From JBBSGC01 sp038254525 (GTDB lineage Bacteria > Actinomycetota > Actinomycetes > Propionibacteriales > Nocardioidaceae), in NCBI GenBank assembly GCA_038254525.1, contig JBBSGC010000007.1, positions 1 to 35,098 on the forward strand: 35,098 bases of DNA, in the 5' to 3' direction. Below the pieces are notes generated by a model, which saw nothing but the letters and a program-made list of their open reading frames with translations, searched no databases and was not told the DNA's origin. Of this stretch, positions 6,848 to 14,681 are shown piece after piece. Made by a program: the position numbers and the translations under genes. Within the stretch, counting starts at the first letter, position 1; each line of letters starts with the position of its first letter.

Positions 6848-8209
6848 TCAGCGCCCCTCGAGGCGGGGGTCCTGACCCCTTCGGCCGTGCAGCACCTCTG
6901 CTCCGGCCTGCACCTGCGGGTCGAAGTCGAAGACCACGGCGTCGTGCTCGGGCCCGATCACCACGTCGTCCCCTGGCTGTGCGCCCAGCTGCTGGAGCCG
7001 CTCCTCGACCCCGAGCCGGGCCAGCCGGTCGGCGAGGAAGCCTACGGCCTCGTCGTTGGAGAAGTCGGTCTGGCGGACCCAGCGCTGCGGCTTGTCGCCG
7101 CTCACGTGCCAGCGTCCGTCGCGCTGCTCGATGCGGAAGTCAGCGCCCTCGACGGCGCTCGGCCGCAGCACGATCCGGGTTGCTTCCGCGACCGGAGCCG
7201 CGGTGCGGTGCTGCATCACCAGCGCCGCCATCGCGTACGTGAGCTCGGGCAGCCCCTCGTGGCTGGCGGCCGACACCTGGTGTACCCCGAGGCCTCGCGA
7301 CACCAGGTCGGGGCGGACCAGCTCGGCAAGCTCGTTGGCGTCCGGCACGTCGACCTTGTTCAGGGCGACCAGGCGGGGCCGGTCGTCGAGGCCGCCGTAG
7401 CGGGCGAGCTCGCGCTCGATCACGTCGAGGTCGCTCAGCGGGTCGCGGCCGGGTTCGAGGGTGGCGCAGTCGATGACGTGGACGAGCGCGGAGCAGCGCT
7501 CGACGTGGCGCAGGAAGTCGTGACCGAGACCACGGCCCTCGCTGGCACCCTCGATCAGGCCCGGCACGTCGGCAACCGTGAACGTGACGTCACCCGCGGT
7601 CACGACTCCGAGGTTCGGCACCAGCGTCGTGAACGGGTAGTCGGCGATCTTCGGCCGTGCCCGGGAGATCGCCGCCACCAGGCTGGACTTGCCGGCGCTG
7701 GGAAACCCGACCAGCCCGACGTCGGCGACGACCTTGAGCTCGAGGGTGATCGTGCGCTCGTCTCCTGGCTCGCCCAGCAGAGCGAAGCCGGGAGCCTTGC
7801 GCCTGGTCGAGGCCAGCGCGGCGTTGCCGAGTCCCCCGCGCCCTCCTGCTGCGACGACCAGCTCGGTGCCCGCGCCGACCAGGTCGGCCAGGACCTGACC
7901 GCGGTCGTCCTTGACCACTGTTCCACCTGGCACCGGCAGCACCAGCCCGGCGCCGTGGGACCCGCTGCGGTGCGCGCCGCTTCCGTGCCCGCCGCTGCCC
8001 GCTCGGCGATGTGGCTCGTGGTGGTAGTCGATGAGGGTGGTGACGTCGGCAGCGACCCGGAGCACCACGTCACCGCCGTGCCCTCCGTTGCCCCCGTCGG
8101 GACCGCCAAGTGGCTTGAACTTCTCCCGGTGCACCGAGGCGACCCCGTTGCCACCGTTTCCCGCGCTGACGTGCAGGGTGACCCGGTCGACAAAGCTCGG
8201 GACGGTCAC
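6848..8209 (-). CDS. obgE: GTPase ObgE/CgtA
   Basis: Essential Obg GTPase involved in 50S subunit maturation and stress signalling. It has 453 residues. The glycine-rich Obg fold is at about residues 4-160 (GGPDGGNGGHGGDV). The G1 motif GFPSAGKSS is at 168-176, G3 DVPGLIEGA near 213-221, and G4 NKVD near 284. The C-terminal 100 residues contain an OCT-type domain (VSGDKPQRWVRQTDFSNDEAVGFLADRL). The GTG start overlaps the rpmA stop by 4 bases (GTGA), typical of the rplU-rpmA-obgE unit. Confidence 0.97.
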   Translation of the reverse strand: MTVPSFVDRVTLHVSAGNGGNGVASVHREKFKPLGGPDGGNGGHGGDVVLRVAADVTTLIDYHHEPHRRAGSGGHGSGAHRSGSHGAGLVLPVPGGTVVKDDRGQVLADLVGAGTELVVAAGGRGGLGNAALASTRRKAPGFALLGEPGDERTITLELKVVADVGLVGFPSAGKSSLVAAISRARPKIADYPFTTLVPNLGVVTAGDVTFTVADVPGLIEGASEGRGLGHDFLRHVERCSALVHVIDCATLEPGRDPLSDLDVIERELARYGGLDDRPRLVALNKVDVPDANELAELVRPDLVSRGLGVHQVSAASHEGLPELTYAMAALVMQHRTAAPVAEATRIVLRPSAVEGADFRIEQRDGRWHVSGDKPQRWVRQTDFSNDEAVGFLADRLARLGVEERLQQLGAQPGDDVVIGPEHDAVVFDFDPQVQAGAEVLHGRRGQDPRLEGR

Positions 8210-8478
8210 TCAGCCGTGCTGGGGGCCGCGGTAGCGACGATGTTGACCACTCGGCGGCCGCGGCGGGTGCCGAACTCGACGTTGCCGGGCGCCAGCGCGA
8301 ACAACGTGTCGTCGCCGCCTCGCCCGACGTTGTCGCCAGGGTGGAAGTGGGTGCCACGCTGCCGCACGATGATCTCGCCGGCGTTGACCAGCTGCCCACC
8401 GAAACGCTTAACGCCGAGCCGCTGCGCGTTGCTGTCCCGGCCGTTCCGGGTCGAGGCAGCGCCCTTCTTGTGTGCCAT
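8206..8478 (-). CDS. rpmA: 50S ribosomal protein L27
   Basis: The protein (90 residues) starts MAHKKGAASTRNGRDSNAQR, the canonical L27 N-terminus that reaches the peptidyl-transferase centre, and contains GTHFHPGDNVGRGGDDTLFA. There is no N-terminal extension of the kind cleaved in Firmicutes. It lies 19 bases downstream of rplU, and its stop overlaps the obgE start. Confidence 0.98.
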   Translation of the reverse strand: MAHKKGAASTRNGRDSNAQRLGVKRFGGQLVNAGEIIVRQRGTHFHPGDNVGRGGDDTLFALAPGNVEFGTRRGRRVVNIVATAAPSTAE

Positions 8479-8497
8479 GAGTGTCCTCGCGAGTCGA

Positions 8498-8809
8498 TCA
8501 GCTGGCGGAGATGTCGATGACCTTGACCTGGGTGTACTTCTGCCGGTGACCCTGGCGCTTGCGGTAGCCGGTCTTGTTCTTGAACTTCACTATGTGGATC
8601 TTGGGGCCCTTGGTCTCGGCGACGACCTCGGCGGTCACGCTCACCTCGGCGAGGGCGTCGGCCGCCGAGGTGACTGCCTCGCCGTCGACCAGCAGCAGGG
8701 CGGGCAGTCGCAGGCTCTCCCCGACCGACGAGGCCACCCGGTCGATCTCGATGACGTCGCCGACGGCAACCTTCTGCTGCTGGCTGCCACTGCGGACGAT
8801 CGCGTACAC
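8498..8809 (-). CDS. rplU: 50S ribosomal protein L21
   Basis: The protein has 103 residues, starts MYAIVRSGSQQQKVAVGDVI and ends with the L21 signature KNKTGYRKRQGHRQKYTQVKV. It starts with GTG and the ribosome binding site is weak (GTGAG). It is the first gene of rplU-rpmA-obgE, transcribed from the promoter at 8907-8936. Confidence 0.97.
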   Translation of the reverse strand: MYAIVRSGSQQQKVAVGDVIEIDRVASSVGESLRLPALLLVDGEAVTSAADALAEVSVTAEVVAETKGPKIHIVKFKNKTGYRKRQGHRQKYTQVKVIDISAS

Positions 8810-8879
8810 CGGGGCTCACTTTCGTCGGTACGGGAACCGGTCGGACAGGCGGCTGGCACCAAGCGGCCGGGCGCGCGAA

Positions 8880-8897
8880 CGTGCGCCGAGGCGCACG
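8880..8897 (-). promoter_or_regulatory. Stem-loop in the rplU 5' leader
   Basis: A perfect 7-bp stem (CGTGCGC/GCGCACG) with a 4-base loop, 13 bases after the rne stop and just downstream of the predicted rplU transcription start. There is no T-run. It could be a weak rne terminator, a 5' stabilising stem, or part of an L21 autoregulatory leader. Confidence 0.45.
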
Positions 8898-8906
8898 CGA
8901 CTGCCC

Positions 8907-8936
8907 AGTCTACGGACCAGCCTCCGGCCCGGTCAA
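8907..8936 (-). promoter_or_regulatory. Promoter for rplU-rpmA-obgE
   Basis: On the minus strand: TTGACC (8936-8931), an 18-bp spacer, then TAGACT (8912-8907). This is among the best housekeeping promoter matches I see in the window. The -10 box includes the stop codon of rne, so the promoter lies inside the rne coding end. The predicted start near 8900 gives a leader of about 90 bases. Confidence 0.72.
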
Positions 8937-11480
8937 AACGGCGGGTTGGCGGGCCCGGCTCGTGCGCCGGCCGCGACTACGGCCCCGGCGGCCCTCGGCC
9001 GACATCTCGACGACTGCTTCGTCAGCCAGCAGAGCCGGGATGTCGTCTGCGTCGACCGCGTCGACCGGGTCGACCGGGTCGAGCGGCGTCTCGGCCTCGA
9101 CGGGCACGACGGCTGGGCCGCGTCCACGGCGCCCGCGACGACCTTCGTCGCTCTCCCCGGAGACCCCGTCGGCCCGCTTGCGTACCTCAACCGGCTCGGT
9201 GTGCACGACGACTCCGCGGCCCAGGCAGTGCTCACAGCTCTCGCTGAATGCCTCGAGCAGGCCGGTGCCGATCCGCTTACGGGTCATCTGGACCAGGCCC
9301 AGGGAGGTCACCTCGGCGACCTGGTGGCGCGTACGGTCGCGCCCCAGGCACTCGACGAGGCGGCGAAGCACCAGGTCACGGTTGCTCTCCAGCACCATGT
9401 CGATGAAGTCGATCACGATGATTCCGCCGATGTCTCGCAGCCGCAGCTGGCGCACGATCTCCTCGACCGCCTCCAGGTTGTTCTTGGTCACCGTCTCCTC
9501 GAGGTTGCCGCCCGAACCGGTGAACTTGCCGGTGTTGACGTCGACGACCGTCATCGCCTCGGTGCGGTCGATGACCAACGAGCCGCCCGAGGGCAGCCAC
9601 ACCTTGCGGTCCAGTCCCTTGGCGATCTGCTCGTCGATGCGGTGCGCGGCGAAGACGTCGCGATGGTCCCCGCTGTCGTCGCCCCACCGCGACGCCCGCT
9701 CCGCCAGGTCGGGCGCGACGTGGTTCACGTAGGCCTCGATCATGTCCCAGGCGTCGGCGCCCTGTACCTGCAGCGAGCCGAAGTCCTCGTTGAACAGGTC
9801 CCGCACGACCTTGATCATCAGGTCCGGCTCGCCGTAGAGGAGGGCAGGGGCACTGCCGGTCTTCACCTTGGCCGTGATGTCGTCCCACCGTGCGGTGAGC
9901 GCGCTGACGTCGCGGGTCAGCTGCTCCTCGGTCGCGCCCTCGGCGGCGGTGCGGATGATGACGCCGGCCTCCTCGGGCAGGATCGTCTTCAGCAGGTTCT
10001 TGAGCCGGTTGCGTTCGGTGTCGGGGAGCTTGCGGGAGATGCCTGAGGTCTGCCCACCGGGCACGTAGACCAGGAACCGTCCCGGCAGGCTGATCTGGCT
10101 GGTCAGCCGGGCCCCCTTGTGGCCGACCGGGTCCTTGGTCACCTGCACGAGCACCGTCTGCCCGGACTTCAGCGCTTCCTCCACCCGGCGAGGCTTGCCC
10201 TCGGCGCCGAGCGCCTTCCAGTCGACCTCACCCGCGTAGAGCACAGCGTTGCGTCCCTTGCCGATGTCGACGAAAGCGGCCTCCATGCTGGGCAGCACGT
10301 TCTGCACGCGACCGAGGTAGACGTTGCCGATCAACGAGGTCTGCGACTCCCGCGCGACATAGTGCTCGACGAGCACGCCGTCCTCGAGCACCGCGATCTG
10401 CGCGACGTCGTCGTGCTGACGGATGACCATCTCGCGATCGACCGACTCCCGGCGGGCCAGGAACTCAGCCTCGCTGACGATCGGCGCTCGTCGGCGTCCC
10501 GCCTCTCGGCCCTCTCGGCGGCGCTGCTTCTTCGCCTCCAGGCGGGTGGATCCAGCGATCGAGGTCACCTCGTCCTCGGCGCTGCGTGGCTCGCGTACGC
10601 GCACCACGGTGTTGGCCGGATCGTCCCCGGCCGGCTCGGTGCCCTCGCCCCGGCGCCGTCGACGTCGACGGCGACGGGTCCCGCCCTCCGACGGCGCCTC
10701 CTCATCGGCGGCAGAGTCATCGACCGGCTCGGCCGCCTCGGCGAGCTCCAGCGTGGGCTCGGCCGCGGTAGCCGGCTCGGGAGTCGGCTCGTCGGTGGTG
10801 TCGTCCGCACCTGGCTCACCTGCGGACTTACGGCGTCGCCGCCCACCACGGCGACGTCTACGTCGAGAGCCGGTTTCGGACTCCTCGGCGTCCTCAGCCT
10901 CGGTGTCTCCCTGGTTGCCGCCGTCGCGGTCCGTGGCGACGGCCTCGTCGAGATCCGTGGCGTCGGCGATGTCCGGGCGGGCCGCGCGCGAGCGGCGGCG
11001 TGGCGCCGGGGCCGCAGCGGGGTCCGGGGGCTGGAACAGCACAGGTGCTGACCCTGCGGCCACCGGTGCGGCCACTGGTGGGGTCACTGGTGGGGGCAAG
11101 GTGGTGGCGGCGGTGTCCACCGGATCGGGATTCGGGGAAGCTGCGGCCTTCTTGCGAGGTGCGCGCTTTGCGGTCTTTCGGCCAGCCTCGGGGGCGACCG
11201 GCAGCTCCGCCGGCAGCTCGTCGGACGGGTCGCCGGCCGTCGGAGGCAGCTCGCCGAGAGGTGCGGAGGAGGGGGCCTTCTTCGTGGTGGTGCGCACGGC
11301 GCGCTTGGTTGTCCTGCGTACCGGGGCGGCCTCGGCCTCGGTGCCACCAGCGTCCGGGACAGCCGGACCAACGGCCGGTGGCGGACCCGCCGGCCGAGAC
11401 GCCGCCCTGCGGCGACGTGGAGCAGCTGCGGCGGGGGTTTCTGTGGTGCCGGTCGAGCCGGCGGCGCTCTGGTCGAGCAT
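8910..11480 (-). CDS. rne: Ribonuclease E/G
   Basis: Endoribonuclease for mRNA decay and rRNA processing. It has 856 residues. The first 350 or so are low-complexity, Ala/Pro/Glu-rich with Arg clusters, as in actinobacterial RNase E where the disordered arm precedes the catalytic core. The core starts near residue 351, with an S1-like segment (YLGRVQNVLPSMEAAFVDIG). The catalytic aspartates lie in VDVNTGKF (about 646) and VIDFIDM. The Zn-link motif CEHCLGRG is near 748. A short acidic/Arg-rich tail follows. I chose the ATG at 11480 for its upstream GAAGGGA; the ORF stays open 14 codons further. Confidence 0.95.
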   Translation of the reverse strand: MLDQSAAGSTGTTETPAAAAPRRRRAASRPAGPPPAVGPAVPDAGGTEAEAAPVRRTTKRAVRTTTKKAPSSAPLGELPPTAGDPSDELPAELPVAPEAGRKTAKRAPRKKAAASPNPDPVDTAATTLPPPVTPPVAAPVAAGSAPVLFQPPDPAAAPAPRRRSRAARPDIADATDLDEAVATDRDGGNQGDTEAEDAEESETGSRRRRRRGGRRRRKSAGEPGADDTTDEPTPEPATAAEPTLELAEAAEPVDDSAADEEAPSEGGTRRRRRRRRRGEGTEPAGDDPANTVVRVREPRSAEDEVTSIAGSTRLEAKKQRRREGREAGRRRAPIVSEAEFLARRESVDREMVIRQHDDVAQIAVLEDGVLVEHYVARESQTSLIGNVYLGRVQNVLPSMEAAFVDIGKGRNAVLYAGEVDWKALGAEGKPRRVEEALKSGQTVLVQVTKDPVGHKGARLTSQISLPGRFLVYVPGGQTSGISRKLPDTERNRLKNLLKTILPEEAGVIIRTAAEGATEEQLTRDVSALTARWDDITAKVKTGSAPALLYGEPDLMIKVVRDLFNEDFGSLQVQGADAWDMIEAYVNHVAPDLAERASRWGDDSGDHRDVFAAHRIDEQIAKGLDRKVWLPSGGSLVIDRTEAMTVVDVNTGKFTGSGGNLEETVTKNNLEAVEEIVRQLRLRDIGGIIVIDFIDMVLESNRDLVLRRLVECLGRDRTRHQVAEVTSLGLVQMTRKRIGTGLLEAFSESCEHCLGRGVVVHTEPVEVRKRADGVSGESDEGRRGRRGRGPAVVPVEAETPLDPVDPVDAVDADDIPALLADEAVVEMSAEGRRGRSRGRRTSRARQPAVLTGPEAGP
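9051..9086. repeat. 9-bp tandem repeat (x4) in the rne tail
   Basis: On the plus strand gtcgaccgc, gtcgaccgg, gtcgaccgg and gtcgagcgg follow one another. On the coding strand they give the acidic LDPVDPVDAVDAD stretch in the C-terminal tail of RNase E. The reading frame is kept, so copy-number change would only alter tail length. Confidence 0.7.
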
Positions 11481-11595
11481 CTGGTTCCCTTCGGCCGCCG
11501 GGGGCAGAGCCTCCCGGGGCACGTCGTTCGCCCGTCACGACCGGAGCCGCCACGAGCAACAAAGCCTGCGTGGCCGACGACGCTCTCCGAAGTCG

Positions 11596-12417
11596 TCAGT
11601 GAGGGTCCGCTGCTCCGCCGCGGTCAACATCGGCTGCCGAGGTGGCGGCCGGGGTGTCGCGGTCGAGGACGAACGGATCCCCTACCGTGCCGGTCTCGTG
11701 GTCGAGGGGCCCTTGCATCCGGCGGTTCAACAACGGAGGAACCGCCGCACGCAGCCCTGCGACCTCGAGGAGGCCGGCGAGAACATCGTCGGGGCGCACG
11801 GACGGAACACCGTGCCGTAGCACCACCCGCAGTATCGCACATGGTCCAGGTGGGTCCGCCGTGCTGGCCGCGTGCGCGCTGATCGACACCACCGCCGCCC
11901 GGCAGTCGAACGTGCGCAGCCCCTTCTTGGTCATCCGGGACACCAGGACCTCGGGCCGCGCGGCGAAGGCGGAAATGGCCGCCTGCGCTGCGTCGAGGGG
12001 TACGCCGACCAGCGTGATCTCCCAGTCGCTGGCCGCCAGCCGATCCGCGAGTCCAGCCCCCGAGGCCGCCACCGCGGTGAGGATGTCGATGCCCGCGGGC
12101 AGCGCCTCGTCGAGCGCCAGCCGCACAGCGTCCGGATCCAGCGGAGCCGTCAGCCCCAGCTCGAGGTACTCAGCCTCGCTGGCCGCACCGGTCGGCGCCG
12201 CCCCAGCGTAGGAGATCCGCGGATGCGGGTGGTAACCGTGCGAGAAGGCGACCGGCAGGCCGGCCCGCCGGACCGCGCGCTCGACGGCGCGGCCGATGTC
12301 GCGGTGGGAGGTGAAGCGCAACCTGCCCCGCTTGGCGTAACGCACCCGGATCCGCTGCACCACCGGCAGCTGGGGGTTGGGCGCCTCCGCGTTGGTGCGC
12401 GGAGGCTGCACGTTCAC
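11596..12417 (-). CDS. DUF2344 / TIGR03936 radical SAM-linked protein
   Basis: A 273-residue protein. The N-terminal part (RIRVRYAKRGRLRFTSHRDIGRAVERAVRRAGLPVAFSHG) is the DUF2344 signature. Members of this family are usually encoded beside, or fused to, the TIGR03960 radical SAM protein, which in this window lies 3.5 kb upstream at 15936-17882. The biochemical role is not established. A GTG start with a weak ribosome binding site was used. A strong terminator hairpin separates it from the upstream DUF3618 gene, so it may have its own promoter. It ends 115 bases before rne. Confidence 0.88.
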   Translation of the reverse strand: MNVQPPRTNAEAPNPQLPVVQRIRVRYAKRGRLRFTSHRDIGRAVERAVRRAGLPVAFSHGYHPHPRISYAGAAPTGAASEAEYLELGLTAPLDPDAVRLALDEALPAGIDILTAVAASGAGLADRLAASDWEITLVGVPLDAAQAAISAFAARPEVLVSRMTKKGLRTFDCRAAVVSISAHAASTADPPGPCAILRVVLRHGVPSVRPDDVLAGLLEVAGLRAAVPPLLNRRMQGPLDHETGTVGDPFVLDRDTPAATSAADVDRGGAADPH

Positions 12418-12436
12418 GACCCGTCACCCGGGCGCA

Positions 12437-12482
12437 AAGACTCGGCCGGCCCAACGCTGCTGCGTCGGACCGGCCGGGTCTT
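12437..12482 (-). terminator. Strong terminator hairpin after the DUF3618 gene
   Basis: Arms at 12437-12449 and 12470-12482 pair over 13 bp (core CGGCCGG/CCGGCCG, one G-T wobble). The stem continues inward through ccaacgc/gcgtcgg with one mismatch to a 4-base loop. On the minus strand it is followed by a short T-run (GTCTTTG). It lies 18 bases beyond the DUF3618 stop and closes the three-gene cluster. Confidence 0.8.
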
Positions 12483-12499
12483 GGGGGTGAACTGCGCGG

Positions 12500-13129
12500 T
12501 CAGGAACCGGACTGGTCGCGCACGTTCTGCGTGGACTGCTGTGCCTGTGTCGTGACGTCGGACTGCGCCTGCTGAGCCTGCGACTTCACCTCAGCAGCCG
12601 CGTCCTGCGCGGTGGACTTCACCGACTCGGCCGCTTGCTGAGCCGGCTCCTGCAGGTTCTGTGCCACGTCCTTGGCGGCACTCTTCGCCTCGTCCATCAC
12701 GGTCTGACCGAGGTCGGAGGCCTTGTCCTGGAGCTCGGCCCCGGCCTTCTGCTCGATCGGGGTGGCCGGCAGCAGAGAGGAGAGCAGCCACCCGGCGCCA
12801 AAGGCGATCAGGCCGGCGGCCAGCGGGTTGCCCTGCGTACGCTCGCGCACCGCGTCGGGCGCCGATGACGCCGCGTCGCTCGCGGAGGACAGCGCCGAGG
12901 ATGCCTTGTCCTGAACCGTGCCGACGCCACTGGACATCTGCGACTGACCCTGCTGCGCGGAGCCCATCACCTTGTCCTTGGCGCTGCTGACGCTGTCGCG
13001 GACCCGGCTCTTGCCGCGCTGCACGACGTACTTCGGGTTGACCTTCTCGTTCAACGTGTCGACATCGTCGCTGAGTGACTGGCGGGTCGCCTCGATGTCT
13101 CGACGGATCTGGTCCGGATCGCTGGTCAT
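12500..13129 (-). CDS. DUF3618 domain protein with LEA-like helical tail
   Basis: A 209-residue protein. The DUF3618 motif is at the N-terminus (DQIRRDIEATRQSLSDDVDTLNEKVNP). One membrane segment (about 101-121, NPLAAGLIAFGAGWLLSSLLP) follows. The last 75 residues are a long Ala/Gln/Lys-rich amphipathic stretch (AKSAAKDVAQNLQEPAQQ...) resembling late-embryogenesis-abundant or apolipoprotein-like helices. GAGGAG lies 7 bases before the ATG. It is the third gene of a cluster with the Holin-X and Tyr/Gly-repeat proteins and is followed by a strong terminator. A structural or stress role at the membrane is inferred from composition and promoter only. Confidence 0.85.
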   Translation of the reverse strand: MTSDPDQIRRDIEATRQSLSDDVDTLNEKVNPKYVVQRGKSRVRDSVSSAKDKVMGSAQQGQSQMSSGVGTVQDKASSALSSASDAASSAPDAVRERTQGNPLAAGLIAFGAGWLLSSLLPATPIEQKAGAELQDKASDLGQTVMDEAKSAAKDVAQNLQEPAQQAAESVKSTAQDAAAEVKSQAQQAQSDVTTQAQQSTQNVRDQSGS

Positions 13130-13140
13130 TGATGATCTCC

Positions 13141-13593
13141 TCAGCGGTTGGTGGGGGGTGTCTCGGGCTTCAGGGCCGACGGAATTTCCTGGATCGTCTC
13201 GACGGTCTGCTCGGGCTTGGGGTTGACCTGCTTGAGCTGCTTGCGTCCCTGCACGAACAGCACGGCGGCGACCGCTCCCCACAGCACAGCGACGATGAGA
13301 GCCGCCCAGCCGCGGGGCATGAAGCTCGACAGGGCCTCCCACAGCGCGATCGAGAGGAACAGCGCCAGGAAGTAGCCGGCGAGCCCGGCGCCGCCCAGCA
13401 TCCCGGCGCCCTTGCCGGCCTTGACCGCTTCCTGCTTCAGCTCGACCTTGGCCAGCTCGACCTCTTGGCGCATGAGCGTCGACATGTCACGGCTGATGTC
13501 GCTGATCAGCTGCCCCGCCGACACGTCCGACATGTCGCGAGCGGTTCCGTCCTGCGGTCCGGGCGAGTAGCCCGCTTCGTGAGCTCCCGTCAT
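13141..13593 (-). CDS. Phage-holin-family (Holin-X, superfamily III) membrane protein
   Basis: A 150-residue protein. An amphipathic region (VSAGQLISDISRDMSTLMRQEVELAKVELKQE) precedes two membrane helices (about 63-88 and 94-117) and a charged C-terminal tail. This layout is the actinobacterial Holin-X/DUF1469 family, which despite its name is chromosomal and not tied to prophage. The ATG at 13593 overlaps the upstream stop (ATGA, 4 bases) and has AGGAG 8 bases upstream; a GTG two codons earlier is less well placed. It ends 11 bases before the DUF3618 gene start. The function is unknown. Confidence 0.85.
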   Translation of the reverse strand: MTGAHEAGYSPGPQDGTARDMSDVSAGQLISDISRDMSTLMRQEVELAKVELKQEAVKAGKGAGMLGGAGLAGYFLALFLSIALWEALSSFMPRGWAALIVAVLWGAVAAVLFVQGRKQLKQVNPKPEQTVETIQEIPSALKPETPPTNR

Positions 13594-14516
13594 CGCCACG
13601 GCTCCTCGGGAGTCGTGCTCTGCGGATCCGTCGGGTCGACGGGGCGCACCGGCTGCTCGCCGTAGGTCGTGTCCCCACCGGAGGACTGGCCGCCGTAGGC
13701 CGACTGGTCGCCGTAGGCCGGGTCGGCCCCGTAGGTCTGGCCCGCCTCATAGGTCTGGCCCGGCTCATAGGTCTGACCGGAACCGTACGTCTGGCCCGTG
13801 CCGTAGGTCGACTGGTCGGCGTAACCGCCCGCGACCGGCTCGGCCGGGTAACCGGCCTGGTCGTAACCGGGAGCCGCGGCATAGCCGGGGGTGTCGGTGT
13901 AGCCGGGGGTGTCGGTATAGCCGGGAGTCTCGGGGTAACCGGGCTGGCCGTAGCCGTAGCCCGATGTCTGGTAGTCCTGCATTCCGCCCTGGGAGCTGTC
14001 GTCGGAGCGCGTGGCTTCAACGCCGGTGCGGGTCATCCGTCCGGCGACCACGCCTGCGACGGCGGCGCCGAGCAGGAACGCGCCCGGCTTGCGGCGCGCG
14101 AAGCTGCGCACGTCGTCGAGCAGCTCGCTCGCGTCCTTCTCCAGCCAGCCGGCCGCCGAGTTGACCTGCTGCGACGCGTTGCTGACCAGCTTCTGCGCCA
14201 GGCCCGAGTCGCTCGAGCTGGCCATGGTGTCGAGCTGCTGTCCCACCGAGCGCAGGCCCTCCGCCGCGCGCAGCTGCTGGTAGCCGGCCTGCTCCTTCAG
14301 CTGGGACTGCGCCTGTGAGCTCAGGTCCCGGATCTGGTCCGTGGCCTCGGACACGACGCGTCCGCCCTCCTCACGAGCGGTGCCCACGACCTGGCTGCCG
14401 CTGTCGGCTGCGGTCTGGGCGACGTTGCTTGCCTCCTCCTTCGCGGCGTCCGTCGTCGAGGAGGTCTCGGCCCCCTGCGAGGACGTGCTCCCGCTGCTGC
14501 TCCACTGCTCGGTCAT
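13590..14516 (-). CDS. Membrane-anchored coiled protein with Tyr/Gly-rich repeat tail
   Basis: A 308-residue protein in three parts. Residues 20-140 are an amphipathic Ala/Gln/Glu/Ser-rich helical region (SQVVGTAREEGGRVVSEATD...). A membrane segment lies near 144-160 (PGAFLLGAAVAGVVAG). A disordered tail follows, built from PGYTDT and GQTYEP/GQTYEA/GQTYGS-type hexapeptides. GGGAGG stands 4 bases before the ATG. It is the first gene of the cluster and carries the SigB-type promoter. I do not recognise a named family; the membrane part resembles DUF3618/Holin-X partner proteins. The tail is probably cytoplasmic or surface-exposed low-complexity sequence of prion-like composition. Confidence 0.8.
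   Translation of the reverse strand: MTEQWSSSGSTSSQGAETSSTTDAAKEEASNVAQTAADSGSQVVGTAREEGGRVVSEATDQIRDLSSQAQSQLKEQAGYQQLRAAEGLRSVGQQLDTMASSSDSGLAQKLVSNASQQVNSAAGWLEKDASELLDDVRSFARRKPGAFLLGAAVAGVVAGRMTRTGVEATRSDDSSQGGMQDYQTSGYGYGQPGYPETPGYTDTPGYTDTPGYAAAPGYDQAGYPAEPVAGGYADQSTYGTGQTYGSGQTYEPGQTYEAGQTYGADPAYGDQSAYGGQSSGGDTTYGEQPVRPVDPTDPQSTTPEEPWR
13731..13820. repeat. 18-bp coding repeats, GQTYxx array
   Basis: Five consecutive 18-bp units (plus strand, e.g. ataggtctggcccggctc) at 13731, 13749, 13767, 13785 and 13803. They encode the GQTYEP-like hexapeptides of the membrane-anchored repeat protein. The third unit has a one-base change and the last is more diverged. Confidence 0.85.
13881..13952. 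repeat. 18-bp coding repeats, PGYTDT array
   Basis: Four 18-bp units (plus strand, e.g. gtagccgggggtgtcggt) at 13881, 13899, 13917 and 13935. They encode PGYTDT-type hexapeptides. The second unit differs from the first by one base, suggesting recent duplication. Confidence 0.85.
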
Positions 14517-14588
14517 GGGACCTCCCGGTGCTGGGAAAAACGAGTCGCACCTCGTGCGCGACCTCACTTGTGCCGGAACCTCTTCGGT

Positions 14589-14613
14589 GTACCCACCGTC
14601 AGCGGCGCGAAAC
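14589..14613 (-). promoter_or_regulatory. SigB-type promoter for the three-gene stress cluster
   Basis: On the minus strand: GTTT (14613-14610), a 15-bp spacer, then GGGTAC (14594-14589). This fits the Streptomyces SigB / general-stress consensus GNNT-N14-16-GGGTAC/T. The predicted start near 14582 leaves a 5' leader of about 66 bases before the ATG at 14516. The region 14517-14681 otherwise holds only the divergent start of the MFS gene. Confidence 0.65.
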
Positions 14614-14681
14614 CCGGGAGTTACGCGGTAAGGCACACCTCGGCCCGGCGCCACCTCGGCACTGAGGGCCATCCTGGCACG

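Noticed and set aside
6827..9247. 806-codon open frame on the plus strand opposite obgE, rpmA and rplU
   Set aside because: It mirrors conserved genes on the other strand and has no recognisable domain; long antisense frames are expected at this GC content.
10423..11820. 465-codon open frame on the plus strand opposite rne
   Set aside because: It is antisense to the disordered N-terminal part of RNase E; its Ser/Arg/Gly composition reflects the complementary strand.
12500..14516. Prophage remnant, suggested by the holin-family gene
   Set aside because: Holin-X proteins of this type are ordinary actinobacterial chromosomal genes, and no other phage gene, integrase or attachment site is present.
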